Assembly (NCBI GenBank): GCA_029862725.1
Contig: JAOTWT010000020.1
Coordinates: 1-15,167, forward strand
DNA length: 15,167 nucleotides
Reading direction: 5' to 3'
From: Acidobacteriota bacterium
GTDB taxonomy: Bacteria > Acidobacteriota > Blastocatellia > Pyrinomonadales > Pyrinomonadaceae
The notes below the pieces were generated by a model. It saw only the letters and a program-made list of their open reading frames with translations. It was not told where the DNA came from and searched no databases. This document shows, one piece after another, positions 1 through 7,362 of the stretch; positions within the stretch are counted from its first letter, which is position 1, and each line of letters opens with the position of its first letter. The position numbers and the translations under genes are program-made.

Positions 1-114
1 ATTCTGTCGATATCCGCATTTGACAAAACCCAATTAAATCAACTACTTAGCAATCTTCCCGTTGACGAACTAAACGAGGACTCTTGTAAACAGTTGAAAC
101 TATTCAACTTTTAA
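1..114 (+). CDS. C-terminal end of an unidentified protein (partial, runs off the left edge)
   Basis: Frame 1 is open from the first base to a TAA at 112-114 and gives 37 residues. The peptide is leucine- and asparagine-rich with mixed charge and ends in KLFNF, which reads like a normal helical C terminus. It is too short to assign a family. A short reverse-strand frame overlaps its last bases (stop at 111-113) but is less convincing. The open frame at the edge of the window and the natural composition are the only support. No function can be proposed. Confidence 0.45.
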   Translation: MLSISAFDKTQLNQLLSNLPVDELNEDSCKQLKLFNF

Positions 115-440
115 CCGGACACTAGTGAGCACCGTTCAATAATCTCGTCAGACTTTCGAAGCAGCTCGACAGGTTCCGCCATCCCTCGGTGCGCTTCAAC
201 ATTAGTCCGTCCATCGGAATGTTGATTGATGGAGAACCAAAAGAGAAAAGCGATGTCGGTTCAAGGGTAAACAGTACGTGTTTCTTCTCCCTCATGCCTC
301 GCGTTGGTTGTTGAATGCCGCCATCGTCCGCATCTCCAACCACACCCTTGATAGCGGGTGTATAATAATCGCAATCAACAAAGTGTTAAGCCGGAAAGGA
401 GAATCCTCGCGCTCGATTTATTGGATTTAAGGAGTCAGAC
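115..440. other. Intergenic region upstream of the aldehyde dehydrogenase
   Basis: These 326 bases hold no gene I can support. Two reverse-strand frames are open here. One is a 73-residue frame ending at 122. The other ends at 111 and contains an ATG at 180-182 followed by a natural-looking 23-residue peptide beginning MAEPVELLRK. Neither has a ribosome binding site or recognisable family, so a gene fossil is possible but unproven. The 3' part is the leader of the dehydrogenase: a small inverted repeat next to a TATAAT at 342-366, and an AAGGAG ribosome binding site at 429-434. Confidence 0.5.
342..366 (+). promoter_or_regulatory. Possible -10 box with adjoining inverted repeat before the aldehyde dehydrogenase
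   Basis: ACACCC (342-347) and GGGTGT (356-361) form a perfect 6-bp inverted repeat with an 8-base centre. A TATAAT at 361-366 abuts it. No -35 box is visible at 17-18 bases, so this would need an activator or is chance. It would leave a leader of roughly 68 bases before the ATG at 441. Confidence 0.25.
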
Positions 441-1961
441 ATGAGTAAAGCAAAGCAGGCAGTAAATTATGAGTTACCGGAGTTTAGGGAACAATATGGA
501 AACTTCATTGGCGGACGGTGGGTAGCTCCCGCGAATGGTGAATACTTTGACAACATTTCGCCGGTGGATGGAAAAGTGTTCACAAAGATCCCCCGATCCA
601 CCGAAAAGGATATAGATCTGGCACTCGACGCCGCGCACAAAGCGGCGCCTGATTGGGGAAACACGTCAGCCGCAGAGAGAAGCAATCTTCTCTGGAAGAT
701 CGCTGACGTCATGGAAGAAAACTTGGAATACCTGGCGAGAGCCGAAACCTGGGACAACGGGAAACCGATCCGGGAAACGATGGCCGCGGACCTTCCGCTC
801 GCAATAGATCACTTCCGCTACTTTGCAGGAGTCATACGGGCCGAGGAAGGCGACGCAACCGAGCTCGATTCGAACACAGTTTCGATTAACATAAAGGAAC
901 CTCTGGGAGTGGTCGGACAGATCATACCCTGGAACTTTCCATTGCTTATGGCGACGTGGAAGATCGCGCCGGCCTTAGCGGCGGGTAACTGCACGGTGGT
1001 AAAACCGGCCGAGCAAACACCGGCCGGCATCCTCGTGTTCCTTGACCTGATAAAAGACATTCTCCCGCCTGGCGTCCTGAACGTCGTCAACGGATTTGGG
1101 CCCGAGGCCGGCAAGCCGCTTGCCTGCTCACCGCGAGTGGCAAAAGTTGCCTTTACGGGTGAGACCACGACCGGTCGCCTGATTATGCAGTACGCGTCTC
1201 AGAATCTGATCCCGGTAACGCTCGAACTGGGCGGAAAATCGCCGAATATCTTCTTTGGGAATGTGATGGATGCTGACGATGAATTCTTCGACAAGTGTCT
1301 CGAAGGCGCGGTAATGTTCGCATTAAACCAGGGCGAGGTCTGCACGTGTCCTTCCAGAATACTTGTTCAGGAAGATATCGCAGACGAGTTTATCGAACGC
1401 GTGGTCGAACGCACTAAGAAAATCAAACTCGGTCATCCGCTCGACCCGGATACGATGGTCGGAGCGCAGGCAAGCGAAGACCAGTACGAAAAGATATTGA
1501 ACTACATCGATATCGGTGAAAAAGAAGGTGCCGAGATACTGTGCGGCGGCAAACCACACAAGCAGGACGGCGGACTCGAAGGCGGTTTTTACATCGAACC
1601 AACGATCTTCAAAGGCAATAACAAGATGCGGGTCTTTCAGGAAGAGATCTTTGGCCCGGTAACTTCGGTGACGACTTTTAAGGACGAGGCGGAAGCGATC
1701 GAAATCGCAAACGACACGCTTTATGGTCTCGGCGCCGGTGTCTGGACAAGGGACACTCATCAGGCATATGGTATTTCGCGTGCGATAAAGGCTGGCCGCG
1801 TGTGGGTCAACTGTTACCATCTATATCCGGCTCATGCGCCCTTCGGCGGGTACAAGAAGTCTGGATTCGGCCGGGAAACCCATAAGATGATGCTCGATCA
1901 TTACCGTCAGACGAAGAATATGCTCGTTTCCTACGACAAAAAGGCAATGGGATTCTTCTAG
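441..1961 (+). CDS. Aldehyde dehydrogenase, AldB/ExaC type
   Basis: This is an NAD(P)+-dependent oxidation enzyme for aldehydes such as acetaldehyde, predicted cytosolic. The 506 residues are normal for the family. Visible motifs are the PWNFP loop at 163-167 (Asn165), VVKPAE with the cofactor lysine at 188, FTGETTTG at 238-245, LELGG with general-base Glu262, GEVCTC with catalytic Cys301, and EEIFGPV at 401-407. The GEVCTCPSR form and the C-terminal GFF are typical of the AldB/ExaC branch rather than betaine or succinate semialdehyde dehydrogenases. The start is set by AAGGAG at 429-434, six bases from the ATG. The next gene on the strand is DUF779, a frequent neighbour of this ALDH branch. 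The exact substrate and cofactor preference cannot be read from sequence alone. Confidence 0.96.
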   Translation: MSKAKQAVNYELPEFREQYGNFIGGRWVAPANGEYFDNISPVDGKVFTKIPRSTEKDIDLALDAAHKAAPDWGNTSAAERSNLLWKIADVMEENLEYLARAETWDNGKPIRETMAADLPLAIDHFRYFAGVIRAEEGDATELDSNTVSINIKEPLGVVGQIIPWNFPLLMATWKIAPALAAGNCTVVKPAEQTPAGILVFLDLIKDILPPGVLNVVNGFGPEAGKPLACSPRVAKVAFTGETTTGRLIMQYASQNLIPVTLELGGKSPNIFFGNVMDADDEFFDKCLEGAVMFALNQGEVCTCPSRILVQEDIADEFIERVVERTKKIKLGHPLDPDTMVGAQASEDQYEKILNYIDIGEKEGAEILCGGKPHKQDGGLEGGFYIEPTIFKGNNKMRVFQEEIFGPVTSVTTFKDEAEAIEIANDTLYGLGAGVWTRDTHQAYGISRAIKAGRVWVNCYHLYPAHAPFGGYKKSGFGRETHKMMLDHYRQTKNMLVSYDKKAMGFF

Positions 1962-1990
1962 GGACGTTTTGAAGAGGTGGAAATCGGATT

Positions 1991-2038
1991 CGAACGGCCG
2001 TGCATGTTTGGTGAAATCCCCACACTGCCGGTCGTTCG
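1991..2038 (+). other. Hairpin in the ALDH-DUF779 spacer
   Basis: CGAACGGCCG (1991-2000) can pair with CGGTCGTTCG (2029-2038): ten positions with one G-U wobble and a 28-base loop. No T-run follows, so it is not a standard intrinsic terminator. It lies in the 132-base spacer between two same-strand genes and could affect transcript processing or attenuate DUF779. The pairing is visible; the role is inference. Confidence 0.3.
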
Positions 2039-2093
2039 GCACTCAAAAACCAAGCTGCCGGTTCGGTAAGAACTGCACGCCCGGTATAGCGTT

Positions 2094-2477
2094 ATGGACA
2101 AACTAAGCCGCGTACTCGTAACGAGGAACGCGACGAAAATTATCGACCGCCTGCGCGAACAACACGGCGATCTAATGTTTCACCAGAGCGGGGGTTGCTG
2201 CGACGGCTCTTCTCCGATGTGCTTTGAAAAAGGCGAGTTCATTGTCGGCTCCGGTGACGTCTGGCTTGGAGAAATCCATGGTTGCGATTTCTACATGTCG
2301 AAGGACCAGTTTGAATACTGGAAACACACCGAGCTGACGATCGATGTGGTGCCCGGTCGCGGCGCGAGTTTCTCGCTTGAAATTCCACTCAATGTTCGTT
2401 TCGTTACAAAATCGCGCGTCTTTACAGCCGTGGAATACGAAAACCTGACAGAAACGCGTGATTGCGAAATGGTCTGA
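2094..2477 (+). CDS. DUF779 domain protein, ALDH-associated
   Basis: The 127 residues match the DUF779 family over almost the whole length. The signature is LMFHQSGGCCDGSSPMC, with Cys35, Cys36 and Cys43, followed by a GDVWLG segment, FYMSKDQFEYWKHTEL and a VVPGRGASFSLE stretch near the end. The family's biochemical role is not established. It repeatedly sits beside AldB/ExaC-type aldehyde dehydrogenases, and the cysteine/histidine-rich signature suggests metal or thiol chemistry, possibly supporting the dehydrogenase (inference). The ATG at 2094 has no clear Shine-Dalgarno site; an in-frame TAA at 2067-2069 rules out a long N-terminal extension. The last ~15 residues look non-conserved. Confidence 0.9.
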   Translation: MDKLSRVLVTRNATKIIDRLREQHGDLMFHQSGGCCDGSSPMCFEKGEFIVGSGDVWLGEIHGCDFYMSKDQFEYWKHTELTIDVVPGRGASFSLEIPLNVRFVTKSRVFTAVEYENLTETRDCEMV

Positions 2478-2530
2478 ACGGTCACTTCCCTATTCGCTCT
2501 GTCCCCCTTTTGCTTATCTCTTTTACGTTC

Positions 2531-3469
2531 TTAAGATGTCGTTGTCGAAAGCAAGAATTCGTATCCGACGAGTTTTGCTATGGTTCTAGGCTGCATGCCT
2601 CTTGGAGCCTTCCGTGTCTCGTCTTTATAGGAGTCAATCAACTGCTGCAGGTCCTTTGCCTCGTTTATTCCGACCACCAGCCTCAACTGGTCGAAATACG
2701 ATTTTGTGCCGGCCCTCACATACATCTCAAAGGAACCGCCGACCTCGCGCAAGAACATGAGCAGCTCAGGCCACCATCGTGAGTATTCCGGAAAGTTACG
2801 TAGTTCGGCGCGCAGGAAGATCGTAAAATCGGCCTGCATAAGGTCGTTGAGGGTAACCTCGGTTCCTACGCAGCGTTCCCGCAACATACTTGCACGAAGC
2901 GCTTCGAGCCCCAATCCGAGCCGCTCATTCCTTTGAACGAGTGAACCCATGTGTTTGTGGATATCGTCGAAGGCAGACAAGAATCCGTGGTCCAGCCCCT
3001 GGGTGACATAGTACTTGTTTGAAAGCATGTAGGCTGCATGTTCCAGCCTTTCAAATTTCAAAAGGATCGCGATTGCGTAGAGAAAGAGCTCGTGAAGAAT
3101 AAAACTGAAGTTATCCAGACCGTATTCAATCCTTTTTCGTTGGTTGTGAGGCGGATTCGTATAGTGAATCAAGCGCTCAATGAACCTGTGGACTGTTACG
3201 ATCCATCTCACATTCGGATCATATCTAGCGGCCGCAACCAAAAGCCTGATACATTGGTCCCGCATAGGCAGGAAGGCATCCAGCGTTTCGACAATCGCAT
3301 CGTCAATATGACCCTCGAATTCCCGTATCCTGAACCGTTCGAGGTTACGCGTAAAGAACCGCAGGTAATTATCCATCGCCCCAAGCACGTTTTCACGATC
3401 ATTTTCGATCGCAAAGAGGGCCTTTTCAAAGGCATCGTCCTGTGTACCGTCTCTTATCGTTTTAAGCAT
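2531..3469 (-). CDS. Unrecognised all-helical protein (312 residues)
   Basis: I do not recognise a named family. The protein is soluble and predicted almost entirely helical, with no signal peptide or clear membrane span. Distinct stretches are a hydrophobic core around 122-152 (FSFILHELFLYAIAILLKFE, then AAYMLSNKYY), an LMQADFTIFLRAEL segment near 210-223, a WWPELL motif at 232-237 and SFEMYVRAG near 246-254. From memory this resembles helical domains seen in multidomain bacterial proteins with nucleotide-binding or TIR-like partners, but I cannot name the family and treat it as unassigned. A GTG lies directly before the ATG at 3467-3469; AGGGA four bases upstream of the ATG favours the ATG. 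It follows the methyltransferase by 28 bases on the same strand and is probably co-transcribed. Confidence 0.8.
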   Translation of the reverse strand: MLKTIRDGTQDDAFEKALFAIENDRENVLGAMDNYLRFFTRNLERFRIREFEGHIDDAIVETLDAFLPMRDQCIRLLVAAARYDPNVRWIVTVHRFIERLIHYTNPPHNQRKRIEYGLDNFSFILHELFLYAIAILLKFERLEHAAYMLSNKYYVTQGLDHGFLSAFDDIHKHMGSLVQRNERLGLGLEALRASMLRERCVGTEVTLNDLMQADFTIFLRAELRNFPEYSRWWPELLMFLREVGGSFEMYVRAGTKSYFDQLRLVVGINEAKDLQQLIDSYKDETRKAPRGMQPRTIAKLVGYEFLLSTTTS

Positions 3470-3497
3470 CACTTCCCTGATTTATTGACCGTGCTTA

Positions 3498-4319
3498 CTA
3501 TCCATTTGTTATCGCTACTATTCCAACCATCGGCGGTGTAAAGACAAATGCCCCCGGGTTCGAAGAAGCGTCAGCCCATGCTTTTTCGAACTCCGATCTC
3601 TGATCTTCAGTCCAGATTCCGCGTTCGACGATTCGCGGAACCGTTACCTCCGTAAAATACTCTACCCATTTCCAGTACCTGGTACCTGGACGGCCGATCC
3701 GTGTAATCGGTGTCAATGATTCGATCTCGAAACCTTCCCCGATAAGTAGACCGGGCAATCTCGCCGCCGTGTCCCAAGAGCCGCCGTGGGCCTCGACGTC
3801 TTTCGAGAACGCGTCAAAAAGCATCGAGATCGAGGGGTTTTGCGGAAAAACGTCGGCGGCAAGATAGTTGAAATAATCAAAAACCAGCGCCCGGCCGCCG
3901 GGCACGAGAATCCGCTTGATCTCAGCGACCGCTCTTTCCGGTTCAGGAAGAAAGCAAAACAGCCACCGCGCGAATACGGCATCGACCGAATGATCCGGAA
4001 TGGGATTGTCATTTACATCGCTTTGGAAAAACGTGACGTTGTTCGCGCCGCGGGTTTCGGCGACGACGATCGTCCCGAATTTCTCCGAGGCGTCGACCGC
4101 ATATACGTGTCCCTTCGACCCGACCAGCCTTGAAAGCGCCTTGGTGCAAAAACCGGGGCCACACCCCAGATCTGCCACACGGGAACCGAGGCCGATCCCC
4201 GCTCGTGCCCAGAGGGCCGCGGTTTCCTCGTTCCAGATCTCGTGCTGATAGGCGAGGCGTTCGATTTCGCGGTCCGATGAGCCAAGAACGTATTCTTTAG
4301 TATTTTCAGATCCTTTCAC
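3498..4319 (-). CDS. Class I SAM-dependent methyltransferase
   Basis: The 273-residue protein has a Rossmann-type methyltransferase core. Motif I is VADLGCGPG at 48-56, the acidic ribose-binding residue is Asp76 in YAVDAS, FFQSDVND follows at 97-104, and the post-core ILVPGG is at 137-142. It resembles UbiE/Methyltransf_11-type enzymes acting on small molecules. The C-terminal third (WKWVEYF region onward) would hold the acceptor site, and the substrate is unknown. The start is a GTG with no Shine-Dalgarno site; no better in-frame start is nearby. It is divergent from a glycosyltransferase with only 32-53 bases between them, and upstream of the unrecognised helical gene on its own strand. Joint modification of one metabolite by the methyl- and glycosyltransferase is possible but unproven. 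Confidence 0.92.
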   Translation of the reverse strand: MKGSENTKEYVLGSSDREIERLAYQHEIWNEETAALWARAGIGLGSRVADLGCGPGFCTKALSRLVGSKGHVYAVDASEKFGTIVVAETRGANNVTFFQSDVNDNPIPDHSVDAVFARWLFCFLPEPERAVAEIKRILVPGGRALVFDYFNYLAADVFPQNPSISMLFDAFSKDVEAHGGSWDTAARLPGLLIGEGFEIESLTPITRIGRPGTRYWKWVEYFTEVTVPRIVERGIWTEDQRSEFEKAWADASSNPGAFVFTPPMVGIVAITNG

Positions 4320-4372
4320 TAGTTCAGAGTCTATGAGACTTTTGATAATTAATGCAACATAATGAACGCAGG

Positions 4373-5704
4373 ATGAGAATTCTCATAATTACCATTGGTT
4401 CCCGTGGAGATGTCCAGCCTTATGTCGCGTTGGGTAAAGGACTTCAGTCGGCCGGTCACGAAGTCATGGTCGCCACAGCATCATCGTTCGAATCTTTTGT
4501 GACCGATAACGGCCTCGACTTTTTTCCGATGTCGAACGGTCTCGTCGACCTCCTCATGAATGATACCGGGCGCGGCGCGATTGAAGAGATCCGGGGCGTA
4601 TTCGGGGCGATAAAAACCCATTTTAAACTGATTAAGACGATCAAGCCGATCATGCGCGAACTCATGCAGGACTGTTGGGACGCGTCTTCGGAGTTTGGGC
4701 CCGACTTTATCGCCTACAACTCAAAAGTGCCGGGGGCCCACATTGCCGAGAAACTCAAGATCCCATGCGCGCTCGCCATCCCGTTTCCGCAATTGGTCCC
4801 TTCGAGGGAAATGCCGACTCTCGGAATGCCGGAGTTGGGGCCCCTCAATAAGGCAAGTTACGGGATCGTAAGGGCCTTTATGGGACTCTACGGCGGATTC
4901 TTAAACGAATGGCGCACAAAAACCCTCGGGCTTGGGAAGGCTCCGCGGTTCGGCGGCCTGCACCATATGGCCGACGGTACTCCGGTGCCTGTTCTGCATT
5001 GTTTTAGCGAACACGTGGTTCCGAGACCGACGGATTGGCCCGAGTGTGCTTACGTTACGGGATATTGGTTCCTCGAGGATGACCTCAAACCCTCAGAAGA
5101 ACTTGCCGCTTTTCTCGAAACGGGTGATCCGCCCGTTTATGTTGGTTTCGGCAGCATGTCCGGACGCAAACCTGAAAAGGTAACAAAAATAGTCGTCGAT
5201 GCATTGAAGGCAGCAAACGTGCGCGGAATTATCGCGACCGGGTGGGGCGGACTCGCGGACACGGATCTCCCCGATTCAATACTCAGGATCAAACAGGCAC
5301 CGCACGAATGGCTCTTTCGTCGAGTCGCCGCTGTCGTACATCACGGCGGCGCCGGCACGACCGCGGCCGGCCTCCGCGCTGGACGTCCGACCGTGATCTC
5401 CCCATTTTTTGGCGACCAGGGGTTCTGGGGAAAGAGAGTCTATGATCTGGGAGTCGGCACCATACCGATCCCGCAGCGAAAATTAACCACTGAGAAACTG
5501 ACCAAAGCGATTCGCGATGTCACCGGCAGTGCTTCGATCAGGGCGAAAGCGAAAAGAATCGGTGAAATGATCGCCTCCGAAGACGGTGTCGAAAAGGCAG
5601 TCTCGATCATTGAGCATCTTGGCCCCGAAAAGCCTTGCCAACCGCGTTCGAAACCCATAATCTCGCAGCATGGAATTCAAAATCGAAGAGGTAGAGGACT
5701 TTAA
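4373..5704 (+). CDS. GT1-family glycosyltransferase (MGT / sterol-glucosyltransferase-like)
   Basis: This is a two-domain GT-B glycosyltransferase that moves a sugar from a nucleotide-sugar donor to a small, usually hydrophobic acceptor. The start is placed at the second in-frame ATG (4373), which opens with MRILIITIGSRGDVQP, the canonical N terminus of this group; an ATG at 4352 would add seven residues of no family character. The acceptor-side domain begins with GSRGDVQP (9-16). The donor-side domain has PVYVGFGSM (254-262), the HHGGAGTT signature (323-330) and GDQ (347-349). The acceptor could be a sterol, hopanoid, carotenoid or polyketide; sequence does not decide. The last ~25 residues, rich in Arg, Pro and Ser, look like run-on sequence and overlap the next gene by 35 bases. 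Confidence 0.93.
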   Translation: MRILIITIGSRGDVQPYVALGKGLQSAGHEVMVATASSFESFVTDNGLDFFPMSNGLVDLLMNDTGRGAIEEIRGVFGAIKTHFKLIKTIKPIMRELMQDCWDASSEFGPDFIAYNSKVPGAHIAEKLKIPCALAIPFPQLVPSREMPTLGMPELGPLNKASYGIVRAFMGLYGGFLNEWRTKTLGLGKAPRFGGLHHMADGTPVPVLHCFSEHVVPRPTDWPECAYVTGYWFLEDDLKPSEELAAFLETGDPPVYVGFGSMSGRKPEKVTKIVVDALKAANVRGIIATGWGGLADTDLPDSILRIKQAPHEWLFRRVAAVVHHGGAGTTAAGLRAGRPTVISPFFGDQGFWGKRVYDLGVGTIPIPQRKLTTEKLTKAIRDVTGSASIRAKAKRIGEMIASEDGVEKAVSIIEHLGPEKPCQPRSKPIISQHGIQNRRGRGL

Positions 5705-6128
5705 GGTCATCGGGATTTCGGTGCGGGTTAACATGAATACAGCCGGAGAGTTGATAGGCGGTTTGTGGCAGCGGTGGTTTATGGAAGGCCTCGAAGCGAA
5801 GATCCCGAATAAGGAATCAAACGACAAATACAACATTTACACCAATTACGAAGGGGATCACACAAAGCCATACACATGCTTTCTGGGATGCAGGGTCAGT
5901 TCGGTTGAGAAAATACCGGATAAGATGCAGGCGATTGAAATCAAAGGGGGCAAGTATGCGGTTTTCGATGTGCATGGCAAGATCCCCGATGTTGTACTTG
6001 AGACGTGGAGTAGGATTTACGAGACGAATGAATTCGAACGGCGGTTCGCGGCCGATTTCGATGTCTATGGCGAGGCCGCGTCGAATCCTGAAGATGCCCG
6101 GTTGAAGACCTGTGTTTCCATCAAATAA
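5670..6128 (+). CDS. Stand-alone GyrI/Cass2-like effector-binding protein
   Basis: The 152 residues match the GyrI-like/Cass2 ligand-binding fold that forms the sensor half of many AraC and MerR regulators, here without a DNA-binding domain. Supporting stretches are GLWQRWFMEG near 31-40, IYTNYEGDHTKPYTCFLG at 56-73, GGKYAVFDVHG at 93-103, a conserved-looking Trp113 and FDVYGE at 130-135. Stand-alone members bind, and in some cases hydrolyse or sequester, lipophilic or cationic small molecules; which applies here is unknown. The ATG lies inside the glycosyltransferase coding end in another reading frame, implying coupled expression. No Shine-Dalgarno site is visible. A heptameric repeat region begins two bases after its TAA. 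Confidence 0.87.
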   Translation: MEFKIEEVEDFKVIGISVRVNMNTAGELIGGLWQRWFMEGLEAKIPNKESNDKYNIYTNYEGDHTKPYTCFLGCRVSSVEKIPDKMQAIEIKGGKYAVFDVHGKIPDVVLETWSRIYETNEFERRFAADFDVYGEAASNPEDARLKTCVSIK

Positions 6129-6130
6129 GA

Positions 6131-6228
6131 GTGAATCGTGCATCGTGAATCGTAAATCATGAATAGAAAATAGTTTTTTGGGAGTTTCTGTTTTCTTTCC
6201 TATTGACGATCTACGATTCACTATTTAA
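6131..6228. repeat. Heptamer repeat element 1 (two inward-facing arms)
   Basis: On the + strand six consecutive, in-register 7-mers run from 6131 to 6172; units include GTGAATC (twice), GTGCATC and GTAAATC. On the - strand the right arm (6228 down to 6201) is again in 7-base register, with GTGAATC, GTAGATC and GTCAATA. The 22-base segments 6145-6166 and 6200-6221 are inverted repeats with 19 matches. The 33-base centre is T-rich with a TTTTTT run at 6174-6179. It fills the gap between the effector-binding gene and the MmcQ gene and can form a large hairpin. It resembles the short tandem heptanucleotide repeats known from some bacteria; that relation is inference. Confidence 0.75.
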
Positions 6229-6235
6229 TAATCCC

Positions 6236-6589
6236 ATGAACATAGAAGAAATAAGATCATTTTGCCTGTCGCTCCCGCACGCAACGGAAGACGTTAAATG
6301 GAAAATCGACCTTTGTTTTTGTGTCGGAGAAAAGATGTTTGCCGTGGTAGGTCTTGAACCCGGTCCGACCGTTGGTTCGTTTAAGTGTACGCCGAACAAA
6401 TTTGCTGAATTGATCGAACGCGAGGGCATCGTTCCGGCTCCATATGTCGCCCGTTACCATTGGGTAGGGCTTGAACGGTTTGACGCCCTTGGGGATGACG
6501 AGTTTCGGGAACTACTCAGCAAATCCTATGAACTCGTCTATGAAAAATTGCCAAAAAAGGTGAGGAACGGACTAGAAGCTGAAAACTGA
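6236..6589 (+). CDS. MmcQ/YjbR family protein
   Basis: The 117 residues match the MmcQ/YjbR family, which has a CyaY-like fold and is described as DNA-binding in some members, though its role is not established. Signatures are SLPHATEDVKW at 12-22, the CFCVGEKMFAVV strand pair at 27-38, FKCTPNKFAELIE around 49-61 and PAPYVARYHWVGL at 67-79. The start is the ATG at 6236. A longer frame from a TTG at 6203 would translate through the right arm of the heptamer repeat and is rejected. No Shine-Dalgarno site is seen. A short hairpin (GAACG/CGTTC, 6590-6604) lies right after the stop but lacks a T-run. Confidence 0.9.
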   Translation: MNIEEIRSFCLSLPHATEDVKWKIDLCFCVGEKMFAVVGLEPGPTVGSFKCTPNKFAELIEREGIVPAPYVARYHWVGLERFDALGDDEFRELLSKSYELVYEKLPKKVRNGLEAEN

Positions 6590-6673
6590 GAACGGCTTGC
6601 GTTCCTTCATCGGATGCCTGGCGCTTAGTCATTATTCTCTGAACTCGATCCCAGCTATCGAAAAGGATCACCC

Positions 6674-7357
6674 ATGAACAAAACAATCATACAGACGCCG
6701 ACACCCGGTCTCAAAAAAAGTGAGGAATTTTACACGGGGCTCGGATTTAAGAAACTCAGCGAAGAACCCGTTCTTTTTACAGACGGGAAGTTTATCCTCG
6801 AGATCAATCCCTCACGCACTGCGAGGGCGGGAATCAAGATCTTTTCCGCGGACTGGTCGGAAACGGTGGAAAAGCTGCGCGAAATGACAGCAATAAACGA
6901 GACTGAGACGGAAATTGTAGTGAGCGATCCGAACGGCGTTTGCATTTATCTCGTCGAGGCCGTCCTCGAACATGACACCGGCGAGGAATCATTCGGTGCG
7001 ACCGGCAACTTCGCGGGAATCAGCATCGAAGCCGTCGATGTCGAACGGACCGTGTCTTTTTGGGAGGCACTCGGATTTAAGAAGGGCATGGGTGATATGT
7101 CCCAGGGTTGGGCCGTTTACTCGAACGGGAGTGATGTCGATGTTTCTATAATGAAGACCGGCATGTGCCCGCATCTCTTTTTCAATCCCGGGCTGACTTT
7201 CTTTAATAGCGGGAAGAACCTCGACAACATTGCCCGACTCCGCGAAGCGAATATTCCGATTACCGAAGAAATTACCTTTTTCAACAAAGAAGGGATCGTC
7301 GACAATGTGATAATCAACGACCCCGGCGGACTCGGTTTCTTTGTCTTCAATGACTAG
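6674..7357 (+). CDS. Two-module VOC (glyoxalase/bleomycin-resistance fold) protein
   Basis: The 227 residues contain two VOC-type beta-alpha-beta-beta-beta modules. Module one spans about 1-97, with KSEEFYTGLGFKKL followed by IVVSDPNGVCIYLVE. Module two spans about 112-227, with FAGISIEAVDVERTVSFWEALGFKK given here in two parts (FAGISIEAVDVERT; VSFWEALGFKK) and closing with IINDPGGLGFFVF. Such proteins are dioxygenases, isomerases, glyoxalases or metal-free binding proteins. The usual His/Glu metal-ligand set is not obvious, so a binding role is plausible. AAGGA at 6663-6667, six bases before the ATG, fixes the start. It is the last gene of the + strand run and converges on another VOC gene across heptamer repeat 2. 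Confidence 0.88.
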   Translation: MNKTIIQTPTPGLKKSEEFYTGLGFKKLSEEPVLFTDGKFILEINPSRTARAGIKIFSADWSETVEKLREMTAINETETEIVVSDPNGVCIYLVEAVLEHDTGEESFGATGNFAGISIEAVDVERTVSFWEALGFKKGMGDMSQGWAVYSNGSDVDVSIMKTGMCPHLFFNPGLTFFNSGKNLDNIARLREANIPITEEITFFNKEGIVDNVIINDPGGLGFFVFND

Positions 7358-7362
7358 GATCC

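Noticed and set aside
122..343. 73-residue reverse-strand open frame as a real gene
   Set aside because: GTG start, no ribosome binding site and no recognisable family; kept only as a possible fossil.
2478..2530. Bidirectional terminator between DUF779 and the helical gene
   Set aside because: The 53-base convergent gap is pyrimidine-rich but I found no inverted repeat in it.
6590..6604. Terminator after the MmcQ/YjbR gene
   Set aside because: The GAACG/CGTTC stem is only 5 bp and no T-run follows.
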